From Bacillota bacterium (lineage in GTDB: Bacteria > Bacillota > Clostridia > Acetivibrionales > DSM-1351), in assembly GCA_023397905.1 (NCBI GenBank), contig JAEWSZ010000009.1:36483-100482 (forward strand): 64,000 bases of DNA. The letters run 5' to 3'. The notes beneath the pieces are model-generated. The model was not told where the DNA came from and made no database searches. It was given only the letters and a program-made list of their open reading frames with translations. Shown here piece by piece: positions 35,298 through 44,682 of this stretch. Each line of letters starts with the position of its first letter. Position 1 is the first letter of the stretch. The position numbers were made by a program, and so were the translations under genes.

Positions 35298-37292
35298 TCA
35301 TATCTTGAACTTTTCAATTTCAGTGTTCAAAGTGTGGGCCATATTGTCCAGCTGTTCCGCAGTCCTTGCCACTTCTTCCATACCTGCCAGCTGTTCCTGG
35401 GCGGAAGCCGACACCTGCTGGGTAGAGGCCGAGGTCTGCTGGGCTGAAGCGGATATATTCTCCATGACAGCCAGAATATCATTTTTGCCCGCATCCATCT
35501 GCTGATTCAGTTCCGTAATCCGGCCGGCCTCCTCCATCAATTCCAGGATCATCGCCGAAATGTCGTTGAATATGGTCTGGGTTGAAGATACCGCAGCGCT
35601 GTTGGCCTCTGAAACAGGTTTGATCTGTTCCATGATGAGGACTGCATTCCGGGACTTATTCTGGATTTCCTCAATGAGCTTTTTTATATTTTGTGCCGCG
35701 CCGGAGGATTGCTCCGCCAGCTTTCTTATTTCCTCCGCCACAACGGAAAAACCTTTTCCCTGCTCCCCGGCCCTGGCGGCTTCTATAGAAGCGTTCAGCG
35801 CCAGAAGGTTGGTCTGATCGGCTATACTGGTGATTGTTCCAAGTATGGTCCCTATCTCAGTGGAACTCTGGTCCACTTCACCGATGACTTCCGCCACCTG
35901 GACTGATGTCTCCCCGTTTTCCCGGGTCTTTTCCAGCAGCTCGTCCATAATGCCCAGACCGTCCTGACTCAGCTTGTTGGAGTGAGTCACCATATCCGAG
36001 ATCTTCAAAATAGAATCGGATATGCTCTGCAGGCTCTGGGCCAGCTCGGCCGTTTTCACAAGGCCGTTTTCCGTGCTTTGCGCCTGATCTTCGGTAGCCC
36101 TGGCTATTTCGCCCACAGTCCTGGAGATCTCTTCCGTAGAGGCGGCCGTTTCTTCCGAGGAGGCCGCCAGTGAATCTGCAGAGGCGGACACGTCTGAGGC
36201 CGTTACCTTTATTTTCTTCATCAGGCCTCCCAGGTCATCCGCCATCTTATTCATATTATCCGCCAGCAGCCCTATTTCATCCCTGGTCCTGACCCGGCTC
36301 CTCACAGTTAAATCTCCGTTTCCTATTTCATGCATATCCCTGTTCAGGACTTTAATGGAACGCAGCATAGGTCTTGATACAAATATACCCAGAAGTACGG
36401 CCAGAGTAACAATAATAAATCCGCTTATGCTTGTGTTTATTAATATGCTCCCGGTTTTATCGGATATTTCCTTGTACTCGAAAGCACCCAGCACTTTCCA
36501 GCCTGTTCTGTCCACAGTTGAAAAATAAGCGCATTTCTTGCTGTTGTTATAGACATAATCCATACTGCCCTTTTCAGAGGCCTTTACCGCCTTTAACAGT
36601 TCCGGCACCGGCAGGTCCTTTCCCAGAAGATTTTTGTCCGGATGGGCGATGGTTACTCCTTTGTTGCTCAATAAAATAATATAGCCTCCGCTTCCGATTT
36701 TTGACCTGCCGATAAACTGGGCCAGCTGTTCCAGAGATATGTCCGCCCCCAGGACCCCGGTAAGCTCATTGCCGCTGTTGTAAAGGGGAACGGCCACAGT
36801 TACCACAAGCATTCCGGTGCCCGCATCTATATAGGGATCGCACCAGGCCGCTTTGTTCTGTTCCATGGCAGCCTGATACCACGGCCTCGTACTCGGATCA
36901 AATCCCTCCGGCAGCTCCTGCTGGGGATATATGTACATCTGCTTGTCCCTGCTTCCGATGTATACATTCAGAATATCCTTGTGCCCCTCCTTAAACCCTT
37001 TCAGCTCATCAAGCACCAGTGCCATCTCATTTGGGTCCTCCGGCGAAAAATTGCCTATACCGGTATTTTTCGAAAGTACAGTGATATTTTCTTCCTGCAT
37101 CTCCAAAAAGGTATTCAGATTATCCTGTATGGCCGAAATGGTCTCTCCGGCGGCATTTCTTATCTCCCCCTCCGTAACCCTGCTGGCAGTCATAAAGCTC
37201 AGGACTCCCAGTGATATGGTGGACAGCAGTATCAGTACAACCAGCATTATAATAAGCTTTTTGCCGATTGAAAAAATTCTTTTTTGTTTCAT
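35298..37292 (-). CDS. Methyl-accepting chemotaxis protein with dCache sensor
   Basis: A 664-residue membrane chemoreceptor. The first helix is at about residues 12-33, an extracellular double-Cache sensor at about 36-280 (RPWYQAAMEQNKAAWCDPY, VTVAVPLYNSGNELTGVLGADIS), and the second helix at about 285-307. HAMP (VRTRDEIGLLADN) and the signalling hairpin (DQTNLLALNASIEAARAGEQ) follow. The dCache pattern is that of amino-acid or small-molecule sensors; the ligand is unknown. The C-terminus EKFKI is not a CheR-tether pentapeptide. Confidence 0.94.
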   Translation of the reverse strand: MKQKRIFSIGKKLIIMLVVLILLSTISLGVLSFMTASRVTEGEIRNAAGETISAIQDNLNTFLEMQEENITVLSKNTGIGNFSPEDPNEMALVLDELKGFKEGHKDILNVYIGSRDKQMYIYPQQELPEGFDPSTRPWYQAAMEQNKAAWCDPYIDAGTGMLVVTVAVPLYNSGNELTGVLGADISLEQLAQFIGRSKIGSGGYIILLSNKGVTIAHPDKNLLGKDLPVPELLKAVKASEKGSMDYVYNNSKKCAYFSTVDRTGWKVLGAFEYKEISDKTGSILINTSISGFIIVTLAVLLGIFVSRPMLRSIKVLNRDMHEIGNGDLTVRSRVRTRDEIGLLADNMNKMADDLGGLMKKIKVTASDVSASADSLAASSEETAASTEEISRTVGEIARATEDQAQSTENGLVKTAELAQSLQSISDSILKISDMVTHSNKLSQDGLGIMDELLEKTRENGETSVQVAEVIGEVDQSSTEIGTILGTITSIADQTNLLALNASIEAARAGEQGKGFSVVAEEIRKLAEQSSGAAQNIKKLIEEIQNKSRNAVLIMEQIKPVSEANSAAVSSTQTIFNDISAMILELMEEAGRITELNQQMDAGKNDILAVMENISASAQQTSASTQQVSASAQEQLAGMEEVARTAEQLDNMAHTLNTEIEKFKI

Positions 37293-37376
37293 TTAGTATA
37301 AATCCTCCGTTGACTGTAGCGGTACTGTAATAAATTTTATTCCGGACGGCCCTTTTGCCACCTTATATATTATACA

Positions 37377-39407
37377 TCACACATTGAATTTGGAAACCAG
37401 CTGCTGCAGCTGGCCGGCTTCTTTAGTATTCTCTTCCGACATATCGGCAACCTGTGCCGTCATATTCATAATATCGGTAGTCTTGCCCGCTATATCCTCG
37501 ACGCCCTTGGCCCCTTCATTTACCGTGACGGCAACTTCATTGATTGCGGCGGATATACTGGATATTGATACATTAAGCTGCTCAGAGGCCGTGGTGAACT
37601 CTTCCATCAGCTCATTGACAATGACCGCATCCTGGTTGTACTGCTCGCTGACCTGCAGCAATTTTTCATAATCGCTCAGGACCTTCTGATCTATAAAGGA
37701 CAGTACGGCTTCAGAATTCTCTTTCATACTTCCCACAGATGAATATACGCTTTTAACTATCTGCTGTATGCCTGCCGCTGTTTTTGAGGATTGCTCCGCC
37801 AGCTTTCGGATCTCATCCGCCACCACTGCAAAGCCCTTGCCGGCCTCTCCTGCCCTTGCTGCTTCAATAGCCGCATTCAGAGCCAGAAGATTGGTCTGTT
37901 CCGTAATGGATAAAATAGTATCAGCCAGCACATTGATCTGCCCTACGCTGTTGGATTCTTCAATGGCCTCCTCCATGCTCTCCCGCACATGGTCATATAC
38001 CTTTCTTGCGGCGTCGGCAGACTCCTCCGAATCCGCTTTCAGGCTCTGCGCCCTGGTTATGATTTCATTGGATATATCTTTTCCGTCCTTTGCTTTTTTC
38101 GCAATGGTTTCAACGTTATTATCCACCTCGGATATGGTTGCGGAGATTTCCTCGTTGGAAGCCGCGGTTTCTTCCATACCTGCGGACAGCTGCTGGGCTG
38201 TGGCAGAATTGTCATGGGCGTTCTCTCTTACCGATATGGAGAGCTTCTGCAGCTTTTCCGCATTGTCCAGGGCAGACTCCGACACGTCTATAAGCTTTTC
38301 CGCCATTTCTCTGAGTATTTTACGGGTCTGGAAAACGGCTTTTGTGATTTTGCCCGTCTCATCCTTCCTCTTTTCAAGATACACATATTTTTCGTCATAT
38401 TTCAGATCCAGCTCCGCTGTCTTTTTGACCAGTTCCGTCAGCTTGATAATAGGTTTTGATATCTGTCCCGCAAAGAGATTTCCCAGGACAAAGGCCAGAA
38501 CTGCGCCTATGAGCCCGATAATGATAATAAATCTGGCCATATTATTGACCGGTTTCAATACGTCATTGACGTCTCCCGTTACCACAAGCGTCCAGTTGGT
38601 CTCCGGAATTATGCTGTAGGAGGCCTTTTTTATAGCCCCGTGATAATCGTACTGCACGGCATCCGCCTTTACTTTTTCGCCTTTCATTACGCGGTCCACC
38701 ACCGCTTTTATCTGCTCATTCTCTACGGGCTTTCCGATCTTTTCCTTATCGGGATGGGACAGCATGACCCCCTGGGCGTCAACCAGATAGGCGTAGCTGG
38801 ACTCTGTGTCCAAAATCCTTGTGTCGGCCAGGTATTTCATAATGTTTTCGGCATATACTGACAATGCCGCATAACCGACCACCCTGCCGTTTGCCTTAAC
38901 CGGATGGGCAAATACCACCACATATTTCCCTGTGGCCTTTGACAGCAGCGCTTCACTGACAGCCGGCTTATCCTCAGTTATAGTAGTTTTGGTATAGGAC
39001 CTGTCGTTTAAATCCAGGCCTATTTTATCAGGCAGGGCATCCGCCGCTATCATACCGTCCGTCCCCACCAGAAACGCATGCTCCAGATTTCCGAGTTCAT
39101 CGGATACCGTTTTCAGCCTGTTGTCCATATCCGATTGCAGCTTGTATGCATCGGGAGCGCCATCATTCCAGCCTACCAGAAAATCCTCCGCCTCCTTGCT
39201 CTCGGCCAGCATTGCTACGCTCTTTGTTTCCGTTTCTATGAGAGAGGAGATCAGGTTGTAGTTATCCTTTGTGATCTCCGCCATGGCCGAATCGGTAATA
39301 TCCATAATGGTTCCCGCCGACCGGAAGTATGTGAATGCTCCCATACCTGCGATTGAAAAAACCATTAGTGCGATTAAAATAATTGTCAGTTTAATTCTTA
39401 TAGACAT
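37377..39407 (-). CDS. Methyl-accepting chemotaxis protein with dCache sensor
   Basis: A 676-residue chemoreceptor. Helix 1 is at about residues 7-28 and helix 2 at about 290-312; between them is a double-Cache sensor (ADALPDKIGLDLNDRSY, VGYAALSVYAENIMKYL, SHPDKEKIGKPVEN). HAMP and the signalling domain (EQTNLLALNAAIEAARAGEAG) follow. It lies 84 bases upstream of the other dCache receptor, from which it differs in the sensor part. The C-terminus SKFNV lacks the tether motif. Confidence 0.94.
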   Translation of the reverse strand: MSIRIKLTIILIALMVFSIAGMGAFTYFRSAGTIMDITDSAMAEITKDNYNLISSLIETETKSVAMLAESKEAEDFLVGWNDGAPDAYKLQSDMDNRLKTVSDELGNLEHAFLVGTDGMIAADALPDKIGLDLNDRSYTKTTITEDKPAVSEALLSKATGKYVVVFAHPVKANGRVVGYAALSVYAENIMKYLADTRILDTESSYAYLVDAQGVMLSHPDKEKIGKPVENEQIKAVVDRVMKGEKVKADAVQYDYHGAIKKASYSIIPETNWTLVVTGDVNDVLKPVNNMARFIIIIGLIGAVLAFVLGNLFAGQISKPIIKLTELVKKTAELDLKYDEKYVYLEKRKDETGKITKAVFQTRKILREMAEKLIDVSESALDNAEKLQKLSISVRENAHDNSATAQQLSAGMEETAASNEEISATISEVDNNVETIAKKAKDGKDISNEIITRAQSLKADSEESADAARKVYDHVRESMEEAIEESNSVGQINVLADTILSITEQTNLLALNAAIEAARAGEAGKGFAVVADEIRKLAEQSSKTAAGIQQIVKSVYSSVGSMKENSEAVLSFIDQKVLSDYEKLLQVSEQYNQDAVIVNELMEEFTTASEQLNVSISSISAAINEVAVTVNEGAKGVEDIAGKTTDIMNMTAQVADMSEENTKEAGQLQQLVSKFNV

Positions 39408-39469
39408 AATACTCCTCCGTTTATTTATTTTGTTATTTATTTTATGTTAAAGGATCTTGCATAAAGTTT

Positions 39470-41188
39470 TCAGACCTGCTGTTTTCTTTTCTCTAATCCT
39501 GATCCGTTTAGCACCAAAATTTCGGCTTCCCTCTCAGGAAGCGGTCTGCTGAACAAAAAGCCCTGTATTTTATCACATTTATGTTTGAGCAGGTAATCGA
39601 CCTGTTCGGGCGTCTCAACTCCCTCGGCGATCACATTTAACCCCATGCTCCTTCCCATGGTTACGATATGTCCTGTTAAGGGCTCATCTCCGCTTCCGGA
39701 AGAAATACCGTCAATAAAGGATTTATCGATCTTCAAGGTAGAGATCGGCAGTTGTTTCAAATAGCTCAGAGAAGAGTAGCCCTTTCCGAAATCATCCAGA
39801 GCTATCCGCACTCCCTTGCCGTGAAGAAATCTCAATTTGCCTTCGATGGCCTCATAGGACTCTATGAGAACCGATTCGGTAATCTCAAGTTCCAGGCATT
39901 CAGGCTCCAGTTCATAGGATTCCAGCACTTCCAGCACCTCATTTTCAAAATTATTTTGCAAAAGCTGAAGTACCGAAATATTTACCGACAGCGTTATATT
40001 GGTATGTCCCTGGGAATACAGATTTTTTATGAATGAGCAGGCCTTTCTCAGGACCCAATTTCCTAAGGGCATGATTAACTGCGTCTGTTCCGCTATCCTG
40101 ATAAATTTCAGCGGGGATACGGAGCCCAATTCGCGGCTGTGCCACCTCAGCAAAGCTTCAAGGCCTGTGACCCTGTTTTCATTTATGTCAAGCTGCGGTT
40201 GATAATGCAGCTCAAATTCGCCGTTCTCCAATGCGGTATGCATGTGCTTTTCAATCAGCACCCGTTCAGCAACCACATCGTTCATAGGCTGCGAATAGAC
40301 CACATACCGGTTTCTTCCCTCTTTCTTGGCCCTGTACATGGCGATATCCGCACATCTCAGCAGCTCGTCTATATCCCTTCCGTGTTCAGGATACAGCGAC
40401 ACGCCTATGCTGATATTAATATGCAGTGTGCTTTCCCCTATCCGGAAAGGCCTTTTAAAGGCCGAAAGAATTTTGGAGGCAAGCGTCTCCGCCTCCTCCT
40501 TTTTTTCAACATTTCCGGCAACTATGACAAACTCGTCTCCTCCCAGCCTGTACACAGCGCCTGTATTTTCCAGAGTCCGGACCAGTCTCTCCCCGGATCT
40601 CTTGATCAAGCGGTCTCCAAAAGAGTGTCCCTTGGAATCGTTAATAAATTTGAAATCATCCAGATCAATAAAAAACAAGGCTCCCCGCCTGTCAGCACTT
40701 CCTTCTGAAATTCCGGACAGGTTCTCATACAGCGCCATACGTCCCGGCAGGCCTGTCAGCACGTCATAGCAGGCCATGTGATGAAGCCTCTCTTCACTCT
40801 GTGCAAGCTGCTCCCTGCTTTCCTTCAGCCTGTCAAGCTGCCTGCGCATTTCTTCCCTTGAAGCCATGATTTCTTCATTTGAAGCTTTTATCTTTTTTAA
40901 AGCCGAATTTATCAGGCTGAAAACAACCAGTCCTGTTACGGCGATACATATCCATCCCTTTGCCAAACTGATCATTATTAAAGTCTGCCTGTCAGATACA
41001 AGCAATCCGAGGATTTTATCCGACAACAGTATCCACAGGGCCCCTAAAAGCATATATATCCCCGCGATCTTGATGGCCGCCCGCTTTGGGTCAAATTTTC
41101 CGCTCTTTTGAAGCAGCTTCTTTAAAAATTGATCCCAATAAGGCTCTCTGTCTATTTCATCATTAGCTTTTTCATTTTTCTTTACCAT
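39470..41188 (-). CDS. GGDEF-EAL membrane protein (cyclic-di-GMP turnover)
   Basis: A 572-residue protein with two N-terminal helices (about residues 43-62 and 71-95), a coiled segment, a GGDEF domain with intact active site (YRLGGDEFVIV, near residue 217) and an EAL domain with intact catalytic motifs (GLEALLRW, ALDDFGKGYSS, LKIDKSFI). No RxxD inhibitory site is seen before GGDEF. Both activities, making and degrading c-di-GMP, are therefore possible. Its place next to a response regulator and receptor suggests that the chemosensory input also controls c-di-GMP. Confidence 0.92.
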   Translation of the reverse strand: MVKKNEKANDEIDREPYWDQFLKKLLQKSGKFDPKRAAIKIAGIYMLLGALWILLSDKILGLLVSDRQTLIMISLAKGWICIAVTGLVVFSLINSALKKIKASNEEIMASREEMRRQLDRLKESREQLAQSEERLHHMACYDVLTGLPGRMALYENLSGISEGSADRRGALFFIDLDDFKFINDSKGHSFGDRLIKRSGERLVRTLENTGAVYRLGGDEFVIVAGNVEKKEEAETLASKILSAFKRPFRIGESTLHINISIGVSLYPEHGRDIDELLRCADIAMYRAKKEGRNRYVVYSQPMNDVVAERVLIEKHMHTALENGEFELHYQPQLDINENRVTGLEALLRWHSRELGSVSPLKFIRIAEQTQLIMPLGNWVLRKACSFIKNLYSQGHTNITLSVNISVLQLLQNNFENEVLEVLESYELEPECLELEITESVLIESYEAIEGKLRFLHGKGVRIALDDFGKGYSSLSYLKQLPISTLKIDKSFIDGISSGSGDEPLTGHIVTMGRSMGLNVIAEGVETPEQVDYLLKHKCDKIQGFLFSRPLPEREAEILVLNGSGLEKRKQQV

Positions 41189-41199
41189 TTAATGCACCT

Positions 41200-41619
41200 C
41201 TAGTCAGGCTTTCCGGTTTTTCCGGTATCTATAAGGCCCAACTTTTCCATTACTTCTACAAATTTTTGAGTGTCTATGGGTTTGGCCGCGTAAGCCTCAC
41301 ATCCATATTCAAAAGCCGTCCGAACCAGTTGTGATTCGCTCAGGGCCGTCGTCATTATGATTTTCACCCTGTTTTCACTCATTATCCCCTTCTGCCTTTC
41401 CAGGTCTCTGACCGCCTTCAATGCCTTCACCCCGTCCACCTTCGGCATCATTATATCAAGGCATATCAAATCATAGGGTTCCCTGTCCTTCAGCGCCATG
41501 AGGAATGCATCCACAACCTCCAGTCCGTCCACCACCAGATCACATTCCCCATACCTTGAGAGAAATTTGCACAAAAAGTTTCTGCTGACTGGATCGTCCT
41601 CTGCAATGAGTATTTTCAT
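41200..41619 (-). CDS. CheY-like single-domain response regulator
   Basis: A 139-residue receiver: LIAEDDPVSRNF, phospho-acceptor Asp in LICLDIMMPKVDG, Thr in IIMTTAL and Lys in YAAKPID. It is a close paralogue of the receiver half of the protein at 49284-50045, including near-identical DNA around the Asp. It lies 11 bases ahead of the GGDEF-EAL gene and 14 bases after an MCP gene, suggesting a direct link between the two. Confidence 0.92.
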   Translation of the reverse strand: MKILIAEDDPVSRNFLCKFLSRYGECDLVVDGLEVVDAFLMALKDREPYDLICLDIMMPKVDGVKALKAVRDLERQKGIMSENRVKIIMTTALSESQLVRTAFEYGCEAYAAKPIDTQKFVEVMEKLGLIDTGKTGKPD

Positions 41620-41633
41620 AGGTTATTACTCCC

Positions 41634-43484
41634 TCAGTATTTTCCGAATTCCCTGTCGCTCAAGGCTATTCTCCTCCGGCTTTCATCGGCTCCGGAGTAC
41701 GGACTCCCTCCGGCGTATTTTCCAATGCTTCCATCCCGTTTCATGCTTTCAAGTACTTTTAAAATCTCCGGATTCACAGCCTCCGGTCCGGGAGCATTAT
41801 TGTAAGTTCCGGGCCCGGCTTCCTTTTTCAGCCTGAATCTCCCCACCTGTTCCTTCAGAAGTTCAGCCTGGCTCGAAAGCTCTTCGCTGGCAGCCGCGCT
41901 CTCCTGGGAGGTTGCCGAGTTTGTCTGGACAACCTGGGATACCTGCATAACCCCCTGATTGATCTGGGAAATCCCGGCCGCCTGTTCATTTGATGCAACA
42001 GCTATGTCATTGACCAGATCGGCCACCTTTGCCACATCCTCCACTATCCGGGAGAGCGCCTCTGCAGTGGTATTGGCAATCCTGGTTCCGCCCTCCGCCT
42101 TTTTTATGGAGCTCTCGATCATATCGGTGGTTTCCCTTGCAGCATTGGCGGAACGAGCCGCCAGATTTCTCACTTCCTCCGCCACCACTGCGAACCCTTT
42201 TCCGTGCTGTCCTGCCCTTGCGGCCTCAACTGCTGCATTCAGGGCAAGTATATTGGTCTGGAAGGCGATTTCGTCAATGACCTTTATAATCTTTGAGATA
42301 CTGGCGGAGGAATCGTTTATATCCTGCATTGCTTTTAGCATCTCATTCATTTGCTCATTTCCCTGTGTGGCGTTTGTTTTTGCAGCCTCCGCCAGCCCAT
42401 TGGCCTGATCCGCATACTCGGCGTTGCGCCTGGTCTGGGTGGAGATTTCTTCAATTGATGCGGTGAGCTGTTCAATTGAGCTGGCCTGTTCCGTCGCCCC
42501 CTGGGAAAGCGTTATGCTGGATTCGGAGACCTGCCTGGCCCCCGTGGCCACCTGTTCGGCGGCAGAATTTATATTGTTCAGTATTTCATTGTTCATACGG
42601 ATCATCTCCACCAGCTTTTTGTTCAGAAGATCCTCCTGCGATTTAACCTCTACCCTGGCTGTCAGATCTCCGGAAGCTATCCTTTCAACCGCTCCCGCCT
42701 GCTCGCGGATATTTGCCGTCATTTTTCCGAAGGAACCCATCAACAGGCCTATTTCATCCTTCGTATCCGAAGCTATACTGACATTCACATCTCCAAGGGC
42801 AAGCTTTTCAGCCGCAGCGGTGAGTTTTTTCACCGGACGGCTGATGGTGGAGCTGATGAATACCCCGAGCACCACGGATAAAACAACTGCCGCTGCCGCA
42901 ATCACTATCATGACGTAAGTGGCGTTCTTTGCATCTGCCGAATTACTACGGGCATATTCCCTGGCCTGATCCACCTCGCTGTTTCTTATCTGAAGGAGTA
43001 TTTCATCCACCGAGTTTCCCAGGCCTCCCGCATCGGTGAACAGCTTGTAGACCTCCGCTTCGCTTTTGCCGGCCTTTGCCGCTTCGGTGATTTTACCTGT
43101 CTCGGATTTATACTGGTCCATTAAAGCCTTTGCCTTATTGAAAACCTCTCTGCCGCCTTCTTCCATGGTGGAATCATATTTGTTTCCGGCGGCAGCCAGA
43201 TCGTCAAAGGTCTTGTTTATGCTGTCATAGTACTGCTGCTTGTCGGATTCATCCATATGTATGATCAGATCTCTGAAAGCTATGCGGATCTTTAAAAAGC
43301 TGGTTATCATTTCATCAACAGCCACAACGCCCAGGACGTTTTCCTCATAAAGCGCCGTGCCGTTGGCCTCCATGGAGCGCATGTTGATGATCCCGAATAT
43401 TCCGATAAAGCCGGCTATCAGGGCTACGATTGTAAAACCTGTCAATAATTTCACTGCTATTTTCAAATTATAAAACCATTTCAT
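41634..43484 (-). CDS. Methyl-accepting chemotaxis protein with 4-helix-bundle sensor and C-terminal tether
   Basis: A 616-residue chemoreceptor. Helix 1 at about residues 13-33 and helix 2 at about 192-213 flank a helical 4HB-type sensor. HAMP and the signalling hairpin (FQTNILALNAAVEAARAGQHG) follow. After the signalling domain a flexible tail of about 60 residues, rich in Gly, Pro and Ser, ends in EFGKY. This fits the x-[HFYW]-x-x-[HFYW] pentapeptide that tethers CheR. The receptor heads the module RR-MCP-CheW that recurs at 47464-53459. Confidence 0.93.
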   Translation of the reverse strand: MKWFYNLKIAVKLLTGFTIVALIAGFIGIFGIINMRSMEANGTALYEENVLGVVAVDEMITSFLKIRIAFRDLIIHMDESDKQQYYDSINKTFDDLAAAGNKYDSTMEEGGREVFNKAKALMDQYKSETGKITEAAKAGKSEAEVYKLFTDAGGLGNSVDEILLQIRNSEVDQAREYARSNSADAKNATYVMIVIAAAAVVLSVVLGVFISSTISRPVKKLTAAAEKLALGDVNVSIASDTKDEIGLLMGSFGKMTANIREQAGAVERIASGDLTARVEVKSQEDLLNKKLVEMIRMNNEILNNINSAAEQVATGARQVSESSITLSQGATEQASSIEQLTASIEEISTQTRRNAEYADQANGLAEAAKTNATQGNEQMNEMLKAMQDINDSSASISKIIKVIDEIAFQTNILALNAAVEAARAGQHGKGFAVVAEEVRNLAARSANAARETTDMIESSIKKAEGGTRIANTTAEALSRIVEDVAKVADLVNDIAVASNEQAAGISQINQGVMQVSQVVQTNSATSQESAAASEELSSQAELLKEQVGRFRLKKEAGPGTYNNAPGPEAVNPEILKVLESMKRDGSIGKYAGGSPYSGADESRRRIALSDREFGKY

Positions 43485-43521
43485 TTAACAGTCCCCCTAA
43501 ATATTTGACATAGAAACAAAA

Positions 43522-44016
43522 TCAGCCCATGTTGCCCAAGCATTCCAATTCGTCGTCGCTTAAAAGTTTCTCACAATCCAGAAGCAGCTTTACTTCGCCG
43601 CCCACCTTCCCTATTCCTCTGATGTATTTATGTTTTTCTCTGTTGATATCAGGCGGAGGAACTATTTCCTCATCCTTTATGGACAGCACTTCCGAAACGC
43701 TGTCCACAATCAGCCCTATGGAAACATCACCGGTGTCGATAACAACTATGCAAGTCCTGTCATTGTATTCCCTGAAGGGCTTTTTGAAGCGAAGCCGCAC
43801 ATCCATGACAGGGATGATCTTTCCCCTCAGATTTATTATTCCCCTGACATACTCCGGCAGCTCCGGCACTTCTGTTACAGGCTGGATACCTATGATCTCG
43901 GTGACATAGCGGATTTCAATACCATAGGACTCGTTTCCCATGGAGAAAGTCAGAAACTTGCCCTTCTGCGTGTCTTCCTCCTGCTCCGGCAGTTCATTTG
44001 CCACTGTTTGCGCCAT
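43522..44016 (-). CDS. cheW: Chemotaxis adaptor CheW
   Basis: A 164-residue adaptor that couples receptors to CheA. Typical CheW-domain segments are KFLTFSMGNESYGIEI, VPELPEYVRGIINLRGKIIPVMDVR and GLIVDSVSEVL. It is strongly similar to the second CheW (52959-53459). The N-terminal 17 residues are acidic and unstructured. AAAGGAG precedes the ATG. Confidence 0.94.
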   Translation of the reverse strand: MAQTVANELPEQEEDTQKGKFLTFSMGNESYGIEIRYVTEIIGIQPVTEVPELPEYVRGIINLRGKIIPVMDVRLRFKKPFREYNDRTCIVVIDTGDVSIGLIVDSVSEVLSIKDEEIVPPPDINREKHKYIRGIGKVGGEVKLLLDCEKLLSDDELECLGNMG

Positions 44017-44106
44017 ATCGGCAGCTCCTTTCTATTGTCGTTTAATTTTCCGTACAAGGCTTGTCTATAGCATGGAAGTCCTTTTCCCACACAACAAAAA
44101 ATGTCT

Positions 44107-44127
44107 CCCGTGGCGTAAAAGCCAGGG
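44107..44127 (-). terminator. Possible terminator between CheY and CheW genes
   Basis: On the minus strand CCC-TGGC / GCCA-C-GGG pair with one bulge around a 6-base loop, followed after five bases by T6. The stem is short, so it may be leaky. It lies in the 173-base gap between the two genes. Confidence 0.4.
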
Positions 44128-44189
44128 AAGCAACATCATTAAACGGCAGCATGGCGGAAGCGCCGCCGGCTTCAGCCGCCCTCCCTTTT

Positions 44190-44558
44190 TCACTGCTGCA
44201 TGGCTGCAATTTTAGTCATCACGGAAATTACATGTTCCTCATTGAAAGGCTTGACTATGAAAGACCGGGCTCCGCCCACAACAGCCTCTCTGACCAGAGA
44301 CTCCTGCCCCATGGCGGATACCATTACCACACTGGCGCCGGGATCAATACTGCGGATGGCTTTAAGCGCCTCAATACCGTCCATTTCAGGCATGGTAATA
44401 TCCATGGTGACGATTTCCGGACGGAGCTCTTTGTATTTCTTCACTCCGTCCGCTCCGTTTTCAGCTTCGCCTATCACTTCAAAACCGGTCTGCTCAAGAA
44501 TTCTCCTGATAGCTATACGCATGAATGCAGCATCATCAACTATTAATACTTTTTTCAA
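44190..44558 (-). CDS. cheY: Chemotaxis response regulator CheY
   Basis: A 122-residue receiver of classical CheY type: LIVDDAAFMR, phospho-acceptor Asp in IVTMDITMPEMDG, Ser in VVMVSAMGQ and Lys in FIVKPFN. These match the motor-type CheY of Firmicutes (VDDAAFMR, MDITMPE). The start is TTG at 44558, supported by GAGGGTG and the conserved MKKVLIVDD beginning. No motor genes are in the window, so the target is elsewhere. Confidence 0.92.
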   Translation of the reverse strand: MKKVLIVDDAAFMRIAIRRILEQTGFEVIGEAENGADGVKKYKELRPEIVTMDITMPEMDGIEALKAIRSIDPGASVVMVSAMGQESLVREAVVGGARSFIVKPFNEEHVISVMTKIAAMQQ

Positions 44559-44682
44559 ATTTTACACCCTCTTTATGTAAAAATAAAAAAGACTGTTGAT
44601 TTTATGATATATAATCTCATATAAGAAAAACATGAAGAAAAAGAGGAAAAACCCCTGAAAAATGTCCGATTTTCTTGTAGAA